Part shown: piece after piece, positions 34,330 to 43,176 of the stretch | Position numbering within the stretch: position 1 is the first letter of the stretch | How the letters are laid out: each line of letters starts with the position of its first letter | Source: Candidatus Villigracilis adiacens | GTDB taxonomy: Bacteria; Chloroflexota; Anaerolineae; Anaerolineales; Villigracilaceae | Reading direction: 5' to 3' | Length of the DNA stretch: 64,000 bases | NCBI GenBank assembly: GCA_016703605.1 | Contig: JADJBU010000002.1 | Location: 248,001 to 312,000, forward strand | Position numbers and translations under genes: made by a program | The notes under the pieces: generated by a model | The model's database searches: none | What the model was told of the DNA's origin: nothing | The model's input: the letters and a program-made list of their open reading frames with translations, nothing else

Positions 34330-36132
34330 ATGAAATCAACACGCACCACGCTTTCCACCATCGCCCTTTTTGCATTTATTTTTTCCTCCTGCTCGCCTGC
34401 CGAACTCGAAGGCGGCGCGGGCGCCCCGGAGGCAACAGAATCATCCTTCGCGCCGCCGCCCGCCCCCGTCGCAACGGTTGTCGTCGAACCGCCCCAACAG
34501 CAGCCCACCCCCAAGGCAAGCCCCAACGGCGCAGTCCTCTACGACGACGGCGAAAACATCCTCTCGATCAACCCCGATACCGGCGAGGCAAAAACCCTCG
34601 TCTCGCGCAAAGAGGTTCAACTGCTGATCGCCGAAGACCGTTCCGCAGATTCCTATACCTATGGCGGCCCAAGACCCTTCCCCATCGAACTCTCGCCCGA
34701 TCTGACCAGGGCGCTCATCACCCTTTGCCCCAACCTCGATGACCGCTTCCGCTGCGTCTTCGAACAATTCGTCTACTCGCTCGAAGATAAGGCAGCCATC
34801 CGCCTGCCGACGCCGCCGGAAGCCTACGCCGTTTACTGGAACTGGTCGCCAGACGGCTCGACCCTCGCCGGAGCGGCCTGGGGCTACGACAAATCCTTCT
34901 ACAAGCTGACGCTTTTCTACGCAATCGCAAGCGACGGCGACGTCCTCATCCCACTCATGCCCATCGCCAACGACCACTGGCAGATCGCCTGGAACCCCGG
35001 CAGCAAAGCCTTCCACCCGCTGACCTTCGCCACCAATTTCCAATCCGTTTTTGCAGACGACTCTCCAAGCGAGGACATCCCCATCCCCGGGCTGGAATGG
35101 AACGACAAATTCGAATGTCTTTCGTTCTCACCCGACGGAAGCAAAGCCGCCTTCATCATCCGGCGCGACAACCCCAAAGACCACGACTGGGTCTACACCG
35201 CCAGTTCCAACTTCAGCAAAGTCACCCAGGTGACCGAATACGACATCAAATCGGAATATTTCTGCAACATCCAATGGTCGCCCGACCAGCGCTTCATCCA
35301 TATCGGATACGAACAGGACGGACGAGCCGAAGCCGGGATTCAGGCCGACGCAAACGCCCCCCGCCCCGGGAAGATCGTCAACCTGGAAACCTCGAGCCTG
35401 ATCGACACCCGCAAAGACGCCAGCATCTGCGGCTGGACCCCCGATAACAGCCTGATTCTCGAACTCAAGGGCATTGCAGGCAACGAAGGCGGAATCGAGA
35501 TCGTCAACCCGATGACCTCGGAGCCGCTGCTCATGCCCGCCGGACTATCCACAGTGACCCACTGCCCGGTTCTCTGGTTGAAAGAGGCGCTAACCCTCGA
35601 CATCCCCGAAGGGCTTGCAGTCAAGAACGCCTGTCACCCCGGCGGCTCATTTCCCGATGCGGAAGACGAAGCCAGTGTGCCGGAATTATTCGACATCGCC
35701 GAAGCCTCCGCCGCGATCAACGGCGAGACTTTAACCGCAATATTGACCATGAAAGCCGCAGACGCAGACCTGACAAACTACCTGACCCCCGACGTGACCA
35801 ACTTCATCAACGGGTTCGATATTCTGGTTGATGTGGATAACAACGCCCTGAGCGGCGACAAATTCGGGATGGAGTACGCCTTCTCGGTCGGAGTCACCCC
35901 CGGCGTGGACGGCGCAGCCCCGACCCTCGAAGGCATCATCGGCAAATTCGACCCCGCCACAAACAGCCTCGCCAAATATGAAGAATTCGTCCCCATCTTC
36001 GACCCCGCCTCGAAAACGCTGACGATATCCGCCCTCATTCCCGGCATCACCGCCGAATCGCGCCTGGTCTTCATGACCCGCAGGGTCAACGACGCCAGGA
36101 CCACAATCCTGAGCGACAGAATTTGCGATTAG
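34330..36132 (+). CDS. Lipoprotein with WD40/TolB-like beta-propeller
   Basis: 600 residues. The signal peptide ends FIFSSC, with Cys21 the likely lipidated residue, followed by a Pro/Ala/Gln-rich linker (about 22-65). Residues about 66-440 have propeller-like repeats of the TolB/WD40 kind: LSPDLTRALITLCPN, YWNWSPDGSTLAGAAW, FSPDGSKAAFIIRR and IQWSPDQRFIHIGY. The last 130 residues form a separate domain with DILVDVDNNALSGDKFGMEY, perhaps calcium-binding. It is likely surface-exposed. The function is unknown and no partner genes are adjacent. Confidence 0.75.
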   Translation: MKSTRTTLSTIALFAFIFSSCSPAELEGGAGAPEATESSFAPPPAPVATVVVEPPQQQPTPKASPNGAVLYDDGENILSINPDTGEAKTLVSRKEVQLLIAEDRSADSYTYGGPRPFPIELSPDLTRALITLCPNLDDRFRCVFEQFVYSLEDKAAIRLPTPPEAYAVYWNWSPDGSTLAGAAWGYDKSFYKLTLFYAIASDGDVLIPLMPIANDHWQIAWNPGSKAFHPLTFATNFQSVFADDSPSEDIPIPGLEWNDKFECLSFSPDGSKAAFIIRRDNPKDHDWVYTASSNFSKVTQVTEYDIKSEYFCNIQWSPDQRFIHIGYEQDGRAEAGIQADANAPRPGKIVNLETSSLIDTRKDASICGWTPDNSLILELKGIAGNEGGIEIVNPMTSEPLLMPAGLSTVTHCPVLWLKEALTLDIPEGLAVKNACHPGGSFPDAEDEASVPELFDIAEASAAINGETLTAILTMKAADADLTNYLTPDVTNFINGFDILVDVDNNALSGDKFGMEYAFSVGVTPGVDGAAPTLEGIIGKFDPATNSLAKYEEFVPIFDPASKTLTISALIPGITAESRLVFMTRRVNDARTTILSDRICD

Positions 36133-36190
36133 TTTGGGCGGAACGACTGGAGACGCGAGGGCGGGCGCGTCTCTTTCGATTAACCGAAAT

Positions 36191-36245
36191 GGAGTCCAAC
36201 GTCTCCCGACGTTGGGTGAGTCAAAAGTCGGGGGACTTTTGACTC
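36191..36245. repeat. Two adjacent palindromes of a dispersed CCAACG family
   Basis: CCAACGTC TCCC GACGTTGG (36196-36215) is followed by GAGTCAAAAGTC GGGG GACTTTTGACTC (36218-36245). The first belongs to the repeat family also seen at 36812-36831, 45493-45532 and 63551-63580. Confidence 0.75.
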
Positions 36246-36297
36246 CGCTTTGCAATTCGCATTTGTGATGCATAGTATAATCACCCTGAGGTTCCTA

Positions 36298-36720
36298 ATG
36301 ACAGATAACAAAACGAGTCCTGAGCAGGAACGAAAGATCAGAGTTCTGGTCGCAAAACCCGGTTTGGACGGGCATGACCGCGGCGCAAAGGTGATCGCGC
36401 GCGCCCTGCGCGATGCCGGGATGGAGGTCATCTACACCGGCTTGCGGCAAACGCCTGAAATGATCGCCGAAGCCGCATTGCAGGAGGACGTGGACGTGGT
36501 GGGCTTGTCCGTCCTTTCGGGCGCGCACATGGCGTTGACCCCGCGTGTGATGGAACTTTTGCGAAATAATGGTCAGGAGCATGTCAAGATATTCATCGGC
36601 GGCATCATCCCGGACGAAGACCTGCGCCGCCTGATGGAAATGGGTGTGACGGGCGTGTACGGTCCCGGCGCAAACACCGAGAACATCATCCGCGACATAA
36701 AAGCGGCGGTGCCGGTCTGA
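36298..36720 (+). CDS. Cobalamin-binding small subunit of methylmalonyl-CoA mutase-type enzyme
   Basis: 140 residues, a stand-alone B12-binding domain. The DxHxxG cobalamin motif is DGHDRGAK, with the lower-ligand His, preceded by [26 protein letters not shown] and [23 protein letters not shown] match the C-terminal domain of methylmalonyl-CoA mutase. The ATG at 36298 is preceded by GAGG at 36288-36291. The catalytic large subunit is not in the window. The meaB gene 143 bp downstream supports a mutase role. Confidence 0.9.
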   Translation: MTDNKTSPEQERKIRVLVAKPGLDGHDRGAKVIARALRDAGMEVIYTGLRQTPEMIAEAALQEDVDVVGLSVLSGAHMALTPRVMELLRNNGQEHVKIFIGGIIPDEDLRRLMEMGVTGVYGPGANTENIIRDIKAAVPV

Positions 36721-36791
36721 CCCGAATGGTTTGAACCAACACAGAGCGAAAGCGGCTCTGTGTTTTATTGTTAATAACAGCAACGGATGCG

Positions 36792-36831
36792 AACGTCTCC
36801 CGACTTTCGCGCCAACGTCGGGAGACGTTGG
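36792..36831. repeat. CCAACG-family palindrome before meaB
   Basis: AACGTCTCCCGAC (36792-36804) pairs with GTCGGGAGACGTT (36817-36829). Within the right arm CCAACGTC GGGA GACGTTGG (36812-36831) is itself a hairpin and is the reverse complement of the copy at 36196. Confidence 0.75.
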
Positions 36832-36862
36832 AGTCCGTATTTTTTTTATGAACAGGAATTGA

Positions 36863-37867
36863 ATGACATTCTCCAAAGCCATTCTCGAAGGCGACCGGCT
36901 GGCTCTTGCGCGATTGCTGACAAAAGTGGAAAACGATTCGCAGGAGGGGCGCGATGCTTTAATGGAACTATTTCCGCATACCGGCAGGGCGCACCTGATC
37001 GGTGTGACGGGCGCGCCGGGCACGGGCAAATCGTCGCTGGTGAATCAACTGGCGCTGCATTACCGCAAGACAGAGAATAAACGCATTGCGATCATCGCCG
37101 TGGACCCGTCGAGTCCGTTCACGGGCGGGGCGGTGTTGGGCGATAGAGTTCGGATGCGCGACCTTTCCGGCGACTCCGGCGTGTTCATCCGTTCGATGGC
37201 TTCGCGCGGTTCGCTCGGCGGACTGGCGCAGGCAACTGCCAATATCACCCAGGTCTTCGACGCGGCGGGATTCGATATCGTCATCGTCGAAACCGTCGGC
37301 GCGGGGCAAAGCGAAGTGGATATTGCCCGCCTCGCGCATACGACGCTTGTGGTCGAAGCGCCGGGGCTGGGGGACGACATCCAAGCCATCAAAGCCGGGA
37401 TATTGGAGATCGCGGATATTCTCGTGGTCAACAAGGCAGACCGACCCGGCGTGGAGCAGACTGAAAAGGCGTTGAAGACCATGCTCGAACTGGCGCACCC
37501 GGCGGAGCGCGTTTTCAAACATCACGGCGTAACCATGAGCGTCTCCGCGCCGAAGAGGAATGAAGCGGCAAAGATGTGGATACCGCCCATTCAGCGGACG
37601 ATCTCGACGGAGGGAGCGGGCATCCCTGAATTGGCGGATGCAATTGCGCGGCATGTGGCGCACTTAACGTCCAGCGGAGAATGGGCTGATCGTGAGCGTA
37701 CCCGGCTCGAGGTCGAACTGGAGGCGTTGATCCGCCAGGGGCTGATGAACAGGTTTAGAGAGGAAGTCGCGGCTGGGGCGTATGAAAAGGCGCTTGAGTC
37801 GGTCATCCAAAGAAAAATGTCGCCGTTGGAAGCGGCGGCATCCCTGATGAATGGAAGGTTGAAATGA
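36863..37867 (+). CDS. meaB: Methylmalonyl-CoA mutase-associated GTPase MeaB
   Basis: 334 residues of the MeaB/ArgK G3E GTPase family. P-loop GVTGAPGTGKSSLVNQLA sits at about residues 49-66, the Asp switch in IIAVDPSSPFTGGAVLGDR, VETVGAGQSEVDIA, and the NKAD guanine motif in LVVNKADRPG. The protein protects and loads the B12-dependent mutase. The stop overlaps the next gene by ATGA. It follows the cobalamin-binding subunit, so these two act together. A mutase large subunit must lie elsewhere. Confidence 0.95.
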   Translation: MTFSKAILEGDRLALARLLTKVENDSQEGRDALMELFPHTGRAHLIGVTGAPGTGKSSLVNQLALHYRKTENKRIAIIAVDPSSPFTGGAVLGDRVRMRDLSGDSGVFIRSMASRGSLGGLAQATANITQVFDAAGFDIVIVETVGAGQSEVDIARLAHTTLVVEAPGLGDDIQAIKAGILEIADILVVNKADRPGVEQTEKALKTMLELAHPAERVFKHHGVTMSVSAPKRNEAAKMWIPPIQRTISTEGAGIPELADAIARHVAHLTSSGEWADRERTRLEVELEALIRQGLMNRFREEVAAGAYEKALESVIQRKMSPLEAAASLMNGRLK

Positions 37868-38415
37868 GCGTCATTTATGGAAAACGGATCCGCCTGCGGG
37901 CGGTGGAACGCGGGGATGTCGAGAAATTTCATGAGTGGGTGAACGACCCCGAAGTGACAAGGGGACTCGCGCTGTACCTGCCCATGTCCATGAGGGACGA
38001 GGAGAATTGGTTCGATGGATTGGCGAAACGCGACCTGAATGAAAAGCCGTTTGCCATCGAGGTGAAAAAAGGCAGGGCGTGGAAATTGATCGGCAACTGC
38101 TGCGTGTTCGATATTTCGACAGTCAGTCGAAGCGCGGAGCTGGGCATCATGATCGGCGATAAAGCCGAGTGGAACAAGGGGTACGGTTCGGAGACGATGA
38201 CGCTGCTGCTCAAACACGGTTTCGAGACGCTGAACCTGAACCGCATCTTTTTGCGCGTGTATGAAAACAACGCGCGCGCGGTGCGGTCGTATGAAAAAGC
38301 CGGTTTCGTGCTGGAAGGCAGGCAGAGGCAGGCGGTTTATAAACACGGAAAATACGAGGATGTCCTCTTCATGAGCGTGCTGCGTTCGGAGTGGGACTCC
38401 CGCAAGAAGGAGTAG
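37864..38415 (+). CDS. GNAT-family acetyltransferase (RimJ/RimL-like)
   Basis: 183 residues. The start IRLRAVERGDVEKFHEWVNDPEV and the acetyl-CoA loop AELGIMIGDKAEWNKGYGSE are typical of the RimJ/RimL GNAT branch. NRIFLRVYENNARAVRSYEKAGF follows as the C-terminal motif. The acceptor is unknown. It overlaps meaB by 4 bp, but this is probably not a functional link to the mutase. Confidence 0.85.
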   Translation: MSVIYGKRIRLRAVERGDVEKFHEWVNDPEVTRGLALYLPMSMRDEENWFDGLAKRDLNEKPFAIEVKKGRAWKLIGNCCVFDISTVSRSAELGIMIGDKAEWNKGYGSETMTLLLKHGFETLNLNRIFLRVYENNARAVRSYEKAGFVLEGRQRQAVYKHGKYEDVLFMSVLRSEWDSRKKE

Positions 38416-38423
38416 CAGGTTCG

Positions 38424-39413
38424 ATGCATCATGTTCATCACGATTTGAAGGTATACGGGGGGATCAAGCTGTTCTGCGGCACAGGCTCGCCCGAACTGGC
38501 GCAAAAGATCGCGGACTATCTCGGTCTGCCGTTGAGCGGACGCGAGGTGATCGAGTTCCCCAACGAAAATCTTTTCATCAAACTGAACGGCAGCGTGCGC
38601 GGGCAGGATGTGTATGTGATTCAGACCACATCCTCGCCGGTGCATCGCAACCTGATGGAACTGCTCATCATGATCCAGACGTTGAAACTGGATTCGGCGG
38701 CGCGTATCACGGCGGTGGTGCCGTATCTGTGCTATGGGCGTTCGGACAAGAAAGACCAGCCGCGCGTGCCGATTTCGGCGCGTCTCGTGGCGGATATGAT
38801 CGAAGTGGCGGGCGCGGACCGTTACATGACCCTCGACCCGCACGCCGGGCAGATTCAGGGTTTCTTCTCGATCCCCGGCGATGTGCTGACGGCTTCGCAT
38901 TTGTTGATCAGCCATATTTGCGACAACCTGCGTTCCGACATGAAGGACCCGGTGGTCGTTTCGGTGGACCTCGGTTTTGCGAAAAAGGGACGCAATTACG
39001 CCGCAGACATGGACATGCCCATCGCCTTCATCGAAAAGCGCAGGCAGGGCAACGACGCGAAAGCCGAGGCGCTGACCCTGATCGGCGACGTGAAGGACCG
39101 CGACGTGATCATCGTGGACGACGAGGTGGATACCGGCGGCTCGATCGCGCAGGCGGTGGATGTGGTGAAGAAGAATGGTGCGCGCGATGTATACCTGGCG
39201 TTCATCCACCCAATCCTGTCTGCCAACGGCGCCCAGCGGCTCGCCTCCCTGCCCATCAAACACATCATCACCACCGATTCGGTTCCGCTTTCCGCGGATA
39301 AAATGGACCTGCTCAAAGACCGCCTGACGATTCTCTCCATCGCTTCGCTTTTGGGCGAGGTCATCAAACGCGCGCACGAAGGGCGTTCGGTGGGAGAGAT
39401 GTTCAACGAGTAG
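38424..39413 (+). CDS. prs: Ribose-phosphate pyrophosphokinase (PRPP synthetase)
   Basis: 329 residues. KLFCGTGSPELAQKIADYL opens the protein, then SDKKDQPRVPISARLVADM and LDPHAGQIQGFF carry the ATP- and ribose-5-phosphate-binding loops. DVIIVDDEVDTGGSIAQA is the PRPP-binding motif. It makes PRPP for nucleotide, histidine and NAD synthesis. The ATG at 38424 has AAGGAG 12-17 bp upstream. A longer in-frame start at 38391 would overlap the GNAT gene. The protein is a little longer than usual (about 315). Confidence 0.93.
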   Translation: MHHVHHDLKVYGGIKLFCGTGSPELAQKIADYLGLPLSGREVIEFPNENLFIKLNGSVRGQDVYVIQTTSSPVHRNLMELLIMIQTLKLDSAARITAVVPYLCYGRSDKKDQPRVPISARLVADMIEVAGADRYMTLDPHAGQIQGFFSIPGDVLTASHLLISHICDNLRSDMKDPVVVSVDLGFAKKGRNYAADMDMPIAFIEKRRQGNDAKAEALTLIGDVKDRDVIIVDDEVDTGGSIAQAVDVVKKNGARDVYLAFIHPILSANGAQRLASLPIKHIITTDSVPLSADKMDLLKDRLTILSIASLLGEVIKRAHEGRSVGEMFNE

Positions 39414-39483
39414 GAACCGGTTGGAAAGTTGAAGGAAAAGAGATTCAACTTGAAACTTTAAACCTTCAACCTGTAACAGTCTC

Positions 39484-40317
39484 ATGCCCGAACTTCCCGA
39501 AGTTGAAACCATTGCCCGTTCCATTGAACCGCTCGTCACCGGGCGGACGATCGTCTCTGCCGACCTGCGCTGGGCGCGGACGGTGGCGACTCCCTCGGCG
39601 AAGAAATTCCGCGAGCAGATCAAAGGTCAGCGCATTGTGGGCGTCTCGCGCCGGGCGAAGTACCTCATCCTCGAACTCGAAGATTACAATCTCCTGATAC
39701 ATTTGCGCATGAGCGGGGACATTACCGTAAGAAAAGGTAAAATGCAGGCAGAGAAGCACGACCGGCTCATCCTTTCTTTGAGAGGCAAACGCGGAGAGGA
39801 GAGTCACCTCGCCTTCAACGATACGCGCAAGTTCGGGCGCGTCTGGCTGACCGACCAGCCCGAAACCATCCTCGGCAAACTCGGACCGGAACCGCTGGGC
39901 AGGAAGTTCACTCCGCAGTGGCTGTACGAAAATTTGCGCAAACGCAACCGTCAACTCAAGCCGCTCCTGCTCGACCAGACCTTCCTTGCCGGGGTCGGCA
40001 ACATCTACGCGGACGAGTCCCTGCATTTGGCGAAGCTGCATCCTCTCGGGTTGTCGAATGCTGTAACGCTGAAACAGGCAACGGCTTTGCATGAGGCGAT
40101 CCGCTCCGTCTTGAAGGAAGGCATCCGCCGCAACGGCGCATCCATAGACTGGGTCTATCGCGGCGGCGAATTCCAAAATTATTTCCGCGTGTACGACCGC
40201 GAAGGCAAACCCTGCTTCACCTGCGGAACCGAGATCGTGAAGTTCACCGTCGGTCAGCGCGGCACGCACGTCTGCCCGTCCTGCCAGCCGCTCGAAAGGA
40301 AACGACATGTCGCTTAA
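39484..40317 (+). CDS. mutM: Formamidopyrimidine-DNA glycosylase
   Basis: 277 residues starting MPELPEVETIARSIEP, with the N-terminal Pro that is the catalytic nucleophile and Glu3. LIHLRMSGDI holds the lysine-containing loop, and the C-terminal zinc finger reads CFTCGTEIVKFTVGQ and VCPSCQ. It excises 8-oxoguanine and other oxidised purines. It ends 11 bp into the next gene, so the two are translationally close. Confidence 0.95.
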   Translation: MPELPEVETIARSIEPLVTGRTIVSADLRWARTVATPSAKKFREQIKGQRIVGVSRRAKYLILELEDYNLLIHLRMSGDITVRKGKMQAEKHDRLILSLRGKRGEESHLAFNDTRKFGRVWLTDQPETILGKLGPEPLGRKFTPQWLYENLRKRNRQLKPLLLDQTFLAGVGNIYADESLHLAKLHPLGLSNAVTLKQATALHEAIRSVLKEGIRRNGASIDWVYRGGEFQNYFRVYDREGKPCFTCGTEIVKFTVGQRGTHVCPSCQPLERKRHVA

Positions 40318-41083
40318 TTTTGCAACCGTCACCGTCCCCACCCTTTTGCTTTGGATCGTGGGCTTGCTGCTGTTCGGCGTGGGGGCGCTGCTCGGTTATT
40401 TCAACATGGCGATCGACGCGCGCAAAAAAGCCGAGTCGGCGGACCTGAAGGTGGAAAACGCGCGGGAGGATGCCCGCAAAAAACTCGCCGAAGCCGAGCG
40501 GTTATTGAAGGAAGCCAAGTCCCTCGGCGCGAACGTTCCACAGGCGGGCGACGGCAGGACTCTCTTGAAGATGATCGAAGGGGCGAACTTCCGCACGCAG
40601 ATCGAGATGGACGGCAAACCCCTGTCTGCGCCGCTAACCCCCGAACGCAAAAGGCGATTACTGGAACTGGTCAACCACTTCCGCCCGTGGATTGAAACCG
40701 CAGACGCGCCTGCTCCCCAGCCCCGCCCCGCCTCATCCGCGCCGATGGTTGTCTCTGCGCCCGAGCCTGTGCCCACACCTGAGGTCAAGCCGGTCTCGAT
40801 GGCATTTCCGCTTGCCCAGCCCAAACCCAAGACCGACCCCGCGACCGAATTCAAACTGCTGAGCATGGTCAAACAGATCGACGTCGTCCTGCAAAGGCGC
40901 ATCGCCGGGACCACGCTCGAACCTTACGACATCCACCTGCAAGACGCCCCCTCCGGCGGACTCGAAGTCGTCATCGGCGAAAAGAAATTCGATACCATCG
41001 ACGACGTGCCCGACACGAACATCAAATCCGCCATCCGCGCCGCGATCGCGGAGTGGGAGCAGAAGTACGTGCCGGGGGCGTGA
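40307..41083 (+). CDS. Membrane-anchored coiled-coil protein, 3' end duplicated downstream
   Basis: 258 residues: one transmembrane helix (about 11-32), a charged coiled-coil (about 37-75), a Pro/Ala-rich linker, and a C-terminal domain with PYDIHLQDAPSGGLEVVIGE and IAEWEQKYVPGA. It matches no family I recognise. Its last 14 codons and stop are repeated 734 bp downstream, on the far side of the nucleotidyltransferase gene. The copies differ by three synonymous bases only. Overlap with mutM is 11 bp. Confidence 0.6.
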   Translation: MSLNFATVTVPTLLLWIVGLLLFGVGALLGYFNMAIDARKKAESADLKVENAREDARKKLAEAERLLKEAKSLGANVPQAGDGRTLLKMIEGANFRTQIEMDGKPLSAPLTPERKRRLLELVNHFRPWIETADAPAPQPRPASSAPMVVSAPEPVPTPEVKPVSMAFPLAQPKPKTDPATEFKLLSMVKQIDVVLQRRIAGTTLEPYDIHLQDAPSGGLEVVIGEKKFDTIDDVPDTNIKSAIRAAIAEWEQKYVPGA

Positions 41084-41819
41084 GGGGGATTCACGTTATC
41101 GGGGATATAATTCAAGCCATGAACCGCGAACTTTCAGCAATCGAGGTCAGGCTCTCATCCCGCCCAGTGGATGAAATCCTGCGCGAGTCGGAGGCATTCT
41201 TTATGAAAGAAGGCAAAGTTCACCTTACTCTCAAACGGCTTGCCCATGCGCTCAAAGAGGAATCCATTCCTTATGCCATCGTCGGCGGCATGGCGCTCAA
41301 CCTGTACGGCTTCACCCGCGAAACTGTGGATGTGGACATCCTTCTGACCCGCGAAGGTTTGGAACAATTCAAAGAACGGCTGGTCGGACGCGGTTATGCG
41401 CTGGCATTTACCGGCGCATCCAAAAGCTTCAAAGACGCCGAGACACAAGTCAAAGTAGAGACCCTCATTACAGGTGAATATCCCGGCGACGGAAAACCCA
41501 AGCCAGTCTCCTTCCCCGACCCCCAGGCAACCCACATTGAACGGGACGGTTACCACGTCATCCCTCTTGAAACGCTGATCGAACTCAAACTCGCCTCTGG
41601 CATGACCGCGCCCCACCGCCTGCGCGATCTCGCCGATGTGCAGGATTTGATTTCGGTTCTGGGCTTGCCGCTGGAGTTGGAGAATAATTTGGACGAGAGC
41701 GTGAGAGGGGAATATCGGCGGTTGTGGGAGTCGGTTCAGCAAGGGCGGGAAGATCGGTAAATTTCGTTCCAAGCCGCGATCGCGGAATGGGAACAGAAGT
41801 ACGTGCCAGGGGCGTGAGG
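41039..41819 (+). repeat. Direct repeat pair flanking a nucleotidyltransferase cassette
   Basis: The 47-bp copies are 41039-41085 (the 3' end of the 40307 gene) and 41773-41819. They match at 44 of 47 bases. Read in frame, both encode AAIAEWEQKYVPGA and stop. The three differences are synonymous (GAG to GAA twice, CCG to CCA). The sequence between them carries one gene with its own TATAAT. Confidence 0.9.
41119..41760 (+). CDS. Nucleotidyltransferase-fold protein of the MNT/AbiEii type (cassette gene 1)
   Basis: 213 residues. LAHALKEESIPYAIVGGMAL opens the nucleotidyltransferase fold, and NLYGFTRETVDVDILL has the GG...DxD acidic pair that binds metal and nucleotide. A further acidic or charged patch lies in PLETLIELKLASGMTAPHRL. 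Such minimal nucleotidyltransferases are common in toxin-antitoxin and defence modules. No partner toxin is beside it. A TATAAT (41106-41111) lies 8 bp before the start. It sits inside a repeat-flanked cassette, see 41039-41819. Confidence 0.75.
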   Translation: MNRELSAIEVRLSSRPVDEILRESEAFFMKEGKVHLTLKRLAHALKEESIPYAIVGGMALNLYGFTRETVDVDILLTREGLEQFKERLVGRGYALAFTGASKSFKDAETQVKVETLITGEYPGDGKPKPVSFPDPQATHIERDGYHVIPLETLIELKLASGMTAPHRLRDLADVQDLISVLGLPLELENNLDESVRGEYRRLWESVQQGREDR

Positions 41820-41829
41820 CTATTTTTTC

Positions 41830-41937
41830 GTAACTACTCAGCGGCTTGTCATTTCGACGAACGAAGAGAAATCCTGGTCAACGCCAAAAAGATTTCTCGA
41901 AATGACAATCGAGAATGAGCAGGCTGAGCCGTTACAT
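41830..41937. repeat. Nested inverted repeat with TGTCATTTCGA core
   Basis: Outer arms GTAACTACTCAGC (from 41830) and GCTGAGCCGTTAC (to about 41936) enclose TGTCATTTCGA (41847-41857) and TCGAAATGACA (41897-41907). It follows the cassette's right repeat by about 10 bp. With it, the 504-bp gap 41820-42323 has no coding sequence I can support. Confidence 0.75.
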
Positions 41938-42323
41938 TTTTTCAACAATTAAAGAAGTTAAATTTTATTCAAATCCCCGCAGGCGCGCCCAGCCTCCCCC
42001 CGCCAGACCCTGGCAGTTCGGACCGCCCGAAGGCTGGGAAGCGCCCTGTTCCCCCCGTGTTCCTTTTTATTGGGTGAAAACCCCCGTGTCAAATTCTTCA
42101 TAATTGTATTGACTCCTCTCTCACAGTCAATGGACGGGGTCTAGGCATTTGTAATGTATGGGTTGAAATTGGCGCGGCTTTCTGCTACTCTGATGGAAAG
42201 TCTTTGAGAACGCTTGTGTATACAAATTCGACAGACGATATACAAGAGCCTGGTGAGATAACCCATTCCAGGCACAAGGGCGCAACAGGCACAAAGGTTG
42301 TGGTAAAAAAGAGGGAGCCTTCC

Positions 42324-42992
42324 ATGGAACCAAAGATACGAATAGTCATTCTCGACGACCACCCAATGACGCTGGAGGGGTATCTAGCCAAACTCGGCAG
42401 GGACTCCAGCCTGGAGATCGCTGCCACCATGGGGTTCGCCGACCTGCTGGAACCGGTGTTGCAAAAAGACGATGTGGATGTGTTGATTCTGGACGTCGGC
42501 GCGCCGACCTCGGCTCAGAACCGCAACCCATACCCGATGCTGCACGTCGTCCCCAAACTGCTCGAGGAGCATCACAACCTGAACATCCTCGTCATCAGTA
42601 TGCACAACGAGCGCGGACTGATCCGCGGGGCGATGAACGCCGGGGCAAGCGGCTACATCCTCAAGGATGACCAGTCTGCCAACGCCACCCTGCCGGAGAT
42701 CGTCAAACTTGTGGCGGCGGGCGGGGTCTACCTGAGCGAAGAAGCGGGGGCGTTATACGAGAAAGGCTTGAAGAACGAAAACGGGAAGGACCTCAGTCCG
42801 CGCCAGTTGGAGGCATTGTCCTTGTGCGCGGCGCATCCCGGAGAAAAAAGCATCGTCCTCGCCAGGAAGATGGGAATCAGCCACCAGGCCTTCCGCACCC
42901 TGCTTTCGGCGGCATACTTCAAACTCGGCGCGCGGACCCGGGCAGACGCCATCGCCAGGGCAAGGCAAATGGGGCTGATCACGCCCGGGTGA
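42324..42992 (+). CDS. NarL/LuxR-type response regulator
   Basis: 222 residues. The receiver starts MEPKIRIVILDDHP (acidic pair D11-D12). The phosphorylated Asp is D57 in VDVLILDVGAP, and SMHN and ILKDD supply the conserved Ser/Thr and Lys. A LuxR-like helix-turn-helix follows: LSPRQLEALSLCAAHPGEKSI, LARKMGISHQAFRTLLSAAY. The ATG at 42324 is preceded by GAGGGA at 42311. An upstream in-frame start (42204) adds 40 low-complexity residues and is unlikely. It lies 185 bp upstream of the sensor kinase, which is its likely partner. Confidence 0.9.
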   Translation: MEPKIRIVILDDHPMTLEGYLAKLGRDSSLEIAATMGFADLLEPVLQKDDVDVLILDVGAPTSAQNRNPYPMLHVVPKLLEEHHNLNILVISMHNERGLIRGAMNAGASGYILKDDQSANATLPEIVKLVAAGGVYLSEEAGALYEKGLKNENGKDLSPRQLEALSLCAAHPGEKSIVLARKMGISHQAFRTLLSAAYFKLGARTRADAIARARQMGLITPG

Positions 42993-43176
42993 GAAAGAAC
43001 CGGTTAATCGGCGGCGGGTCAAACCAAACGAGTCAGGGAGTCTGGTAGGCTGGTTGAATCCTCGCGTGAGACTCGTCTGTTCAAGGCTGGCATCGCGCGA
43101 TCCGTGCCCAACGGAAGTACTCGGCTATAATCTCATCATCTCCGTTCCATTAAATCCCCCCGCGCAGGAACCAGCC

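Noticed and set aside
36191..36245. Possible CRISPR-like repeat array
   Set aside because: Only two different palindromes with no regular spacers; they belong to a dispersed REP-like family.
41724..41918. 64-codon frame across the right repeat of cassette 1
   Set aside because: It overlaps the repeat and a palindrome and would only be a shadow of the restored 3' end.
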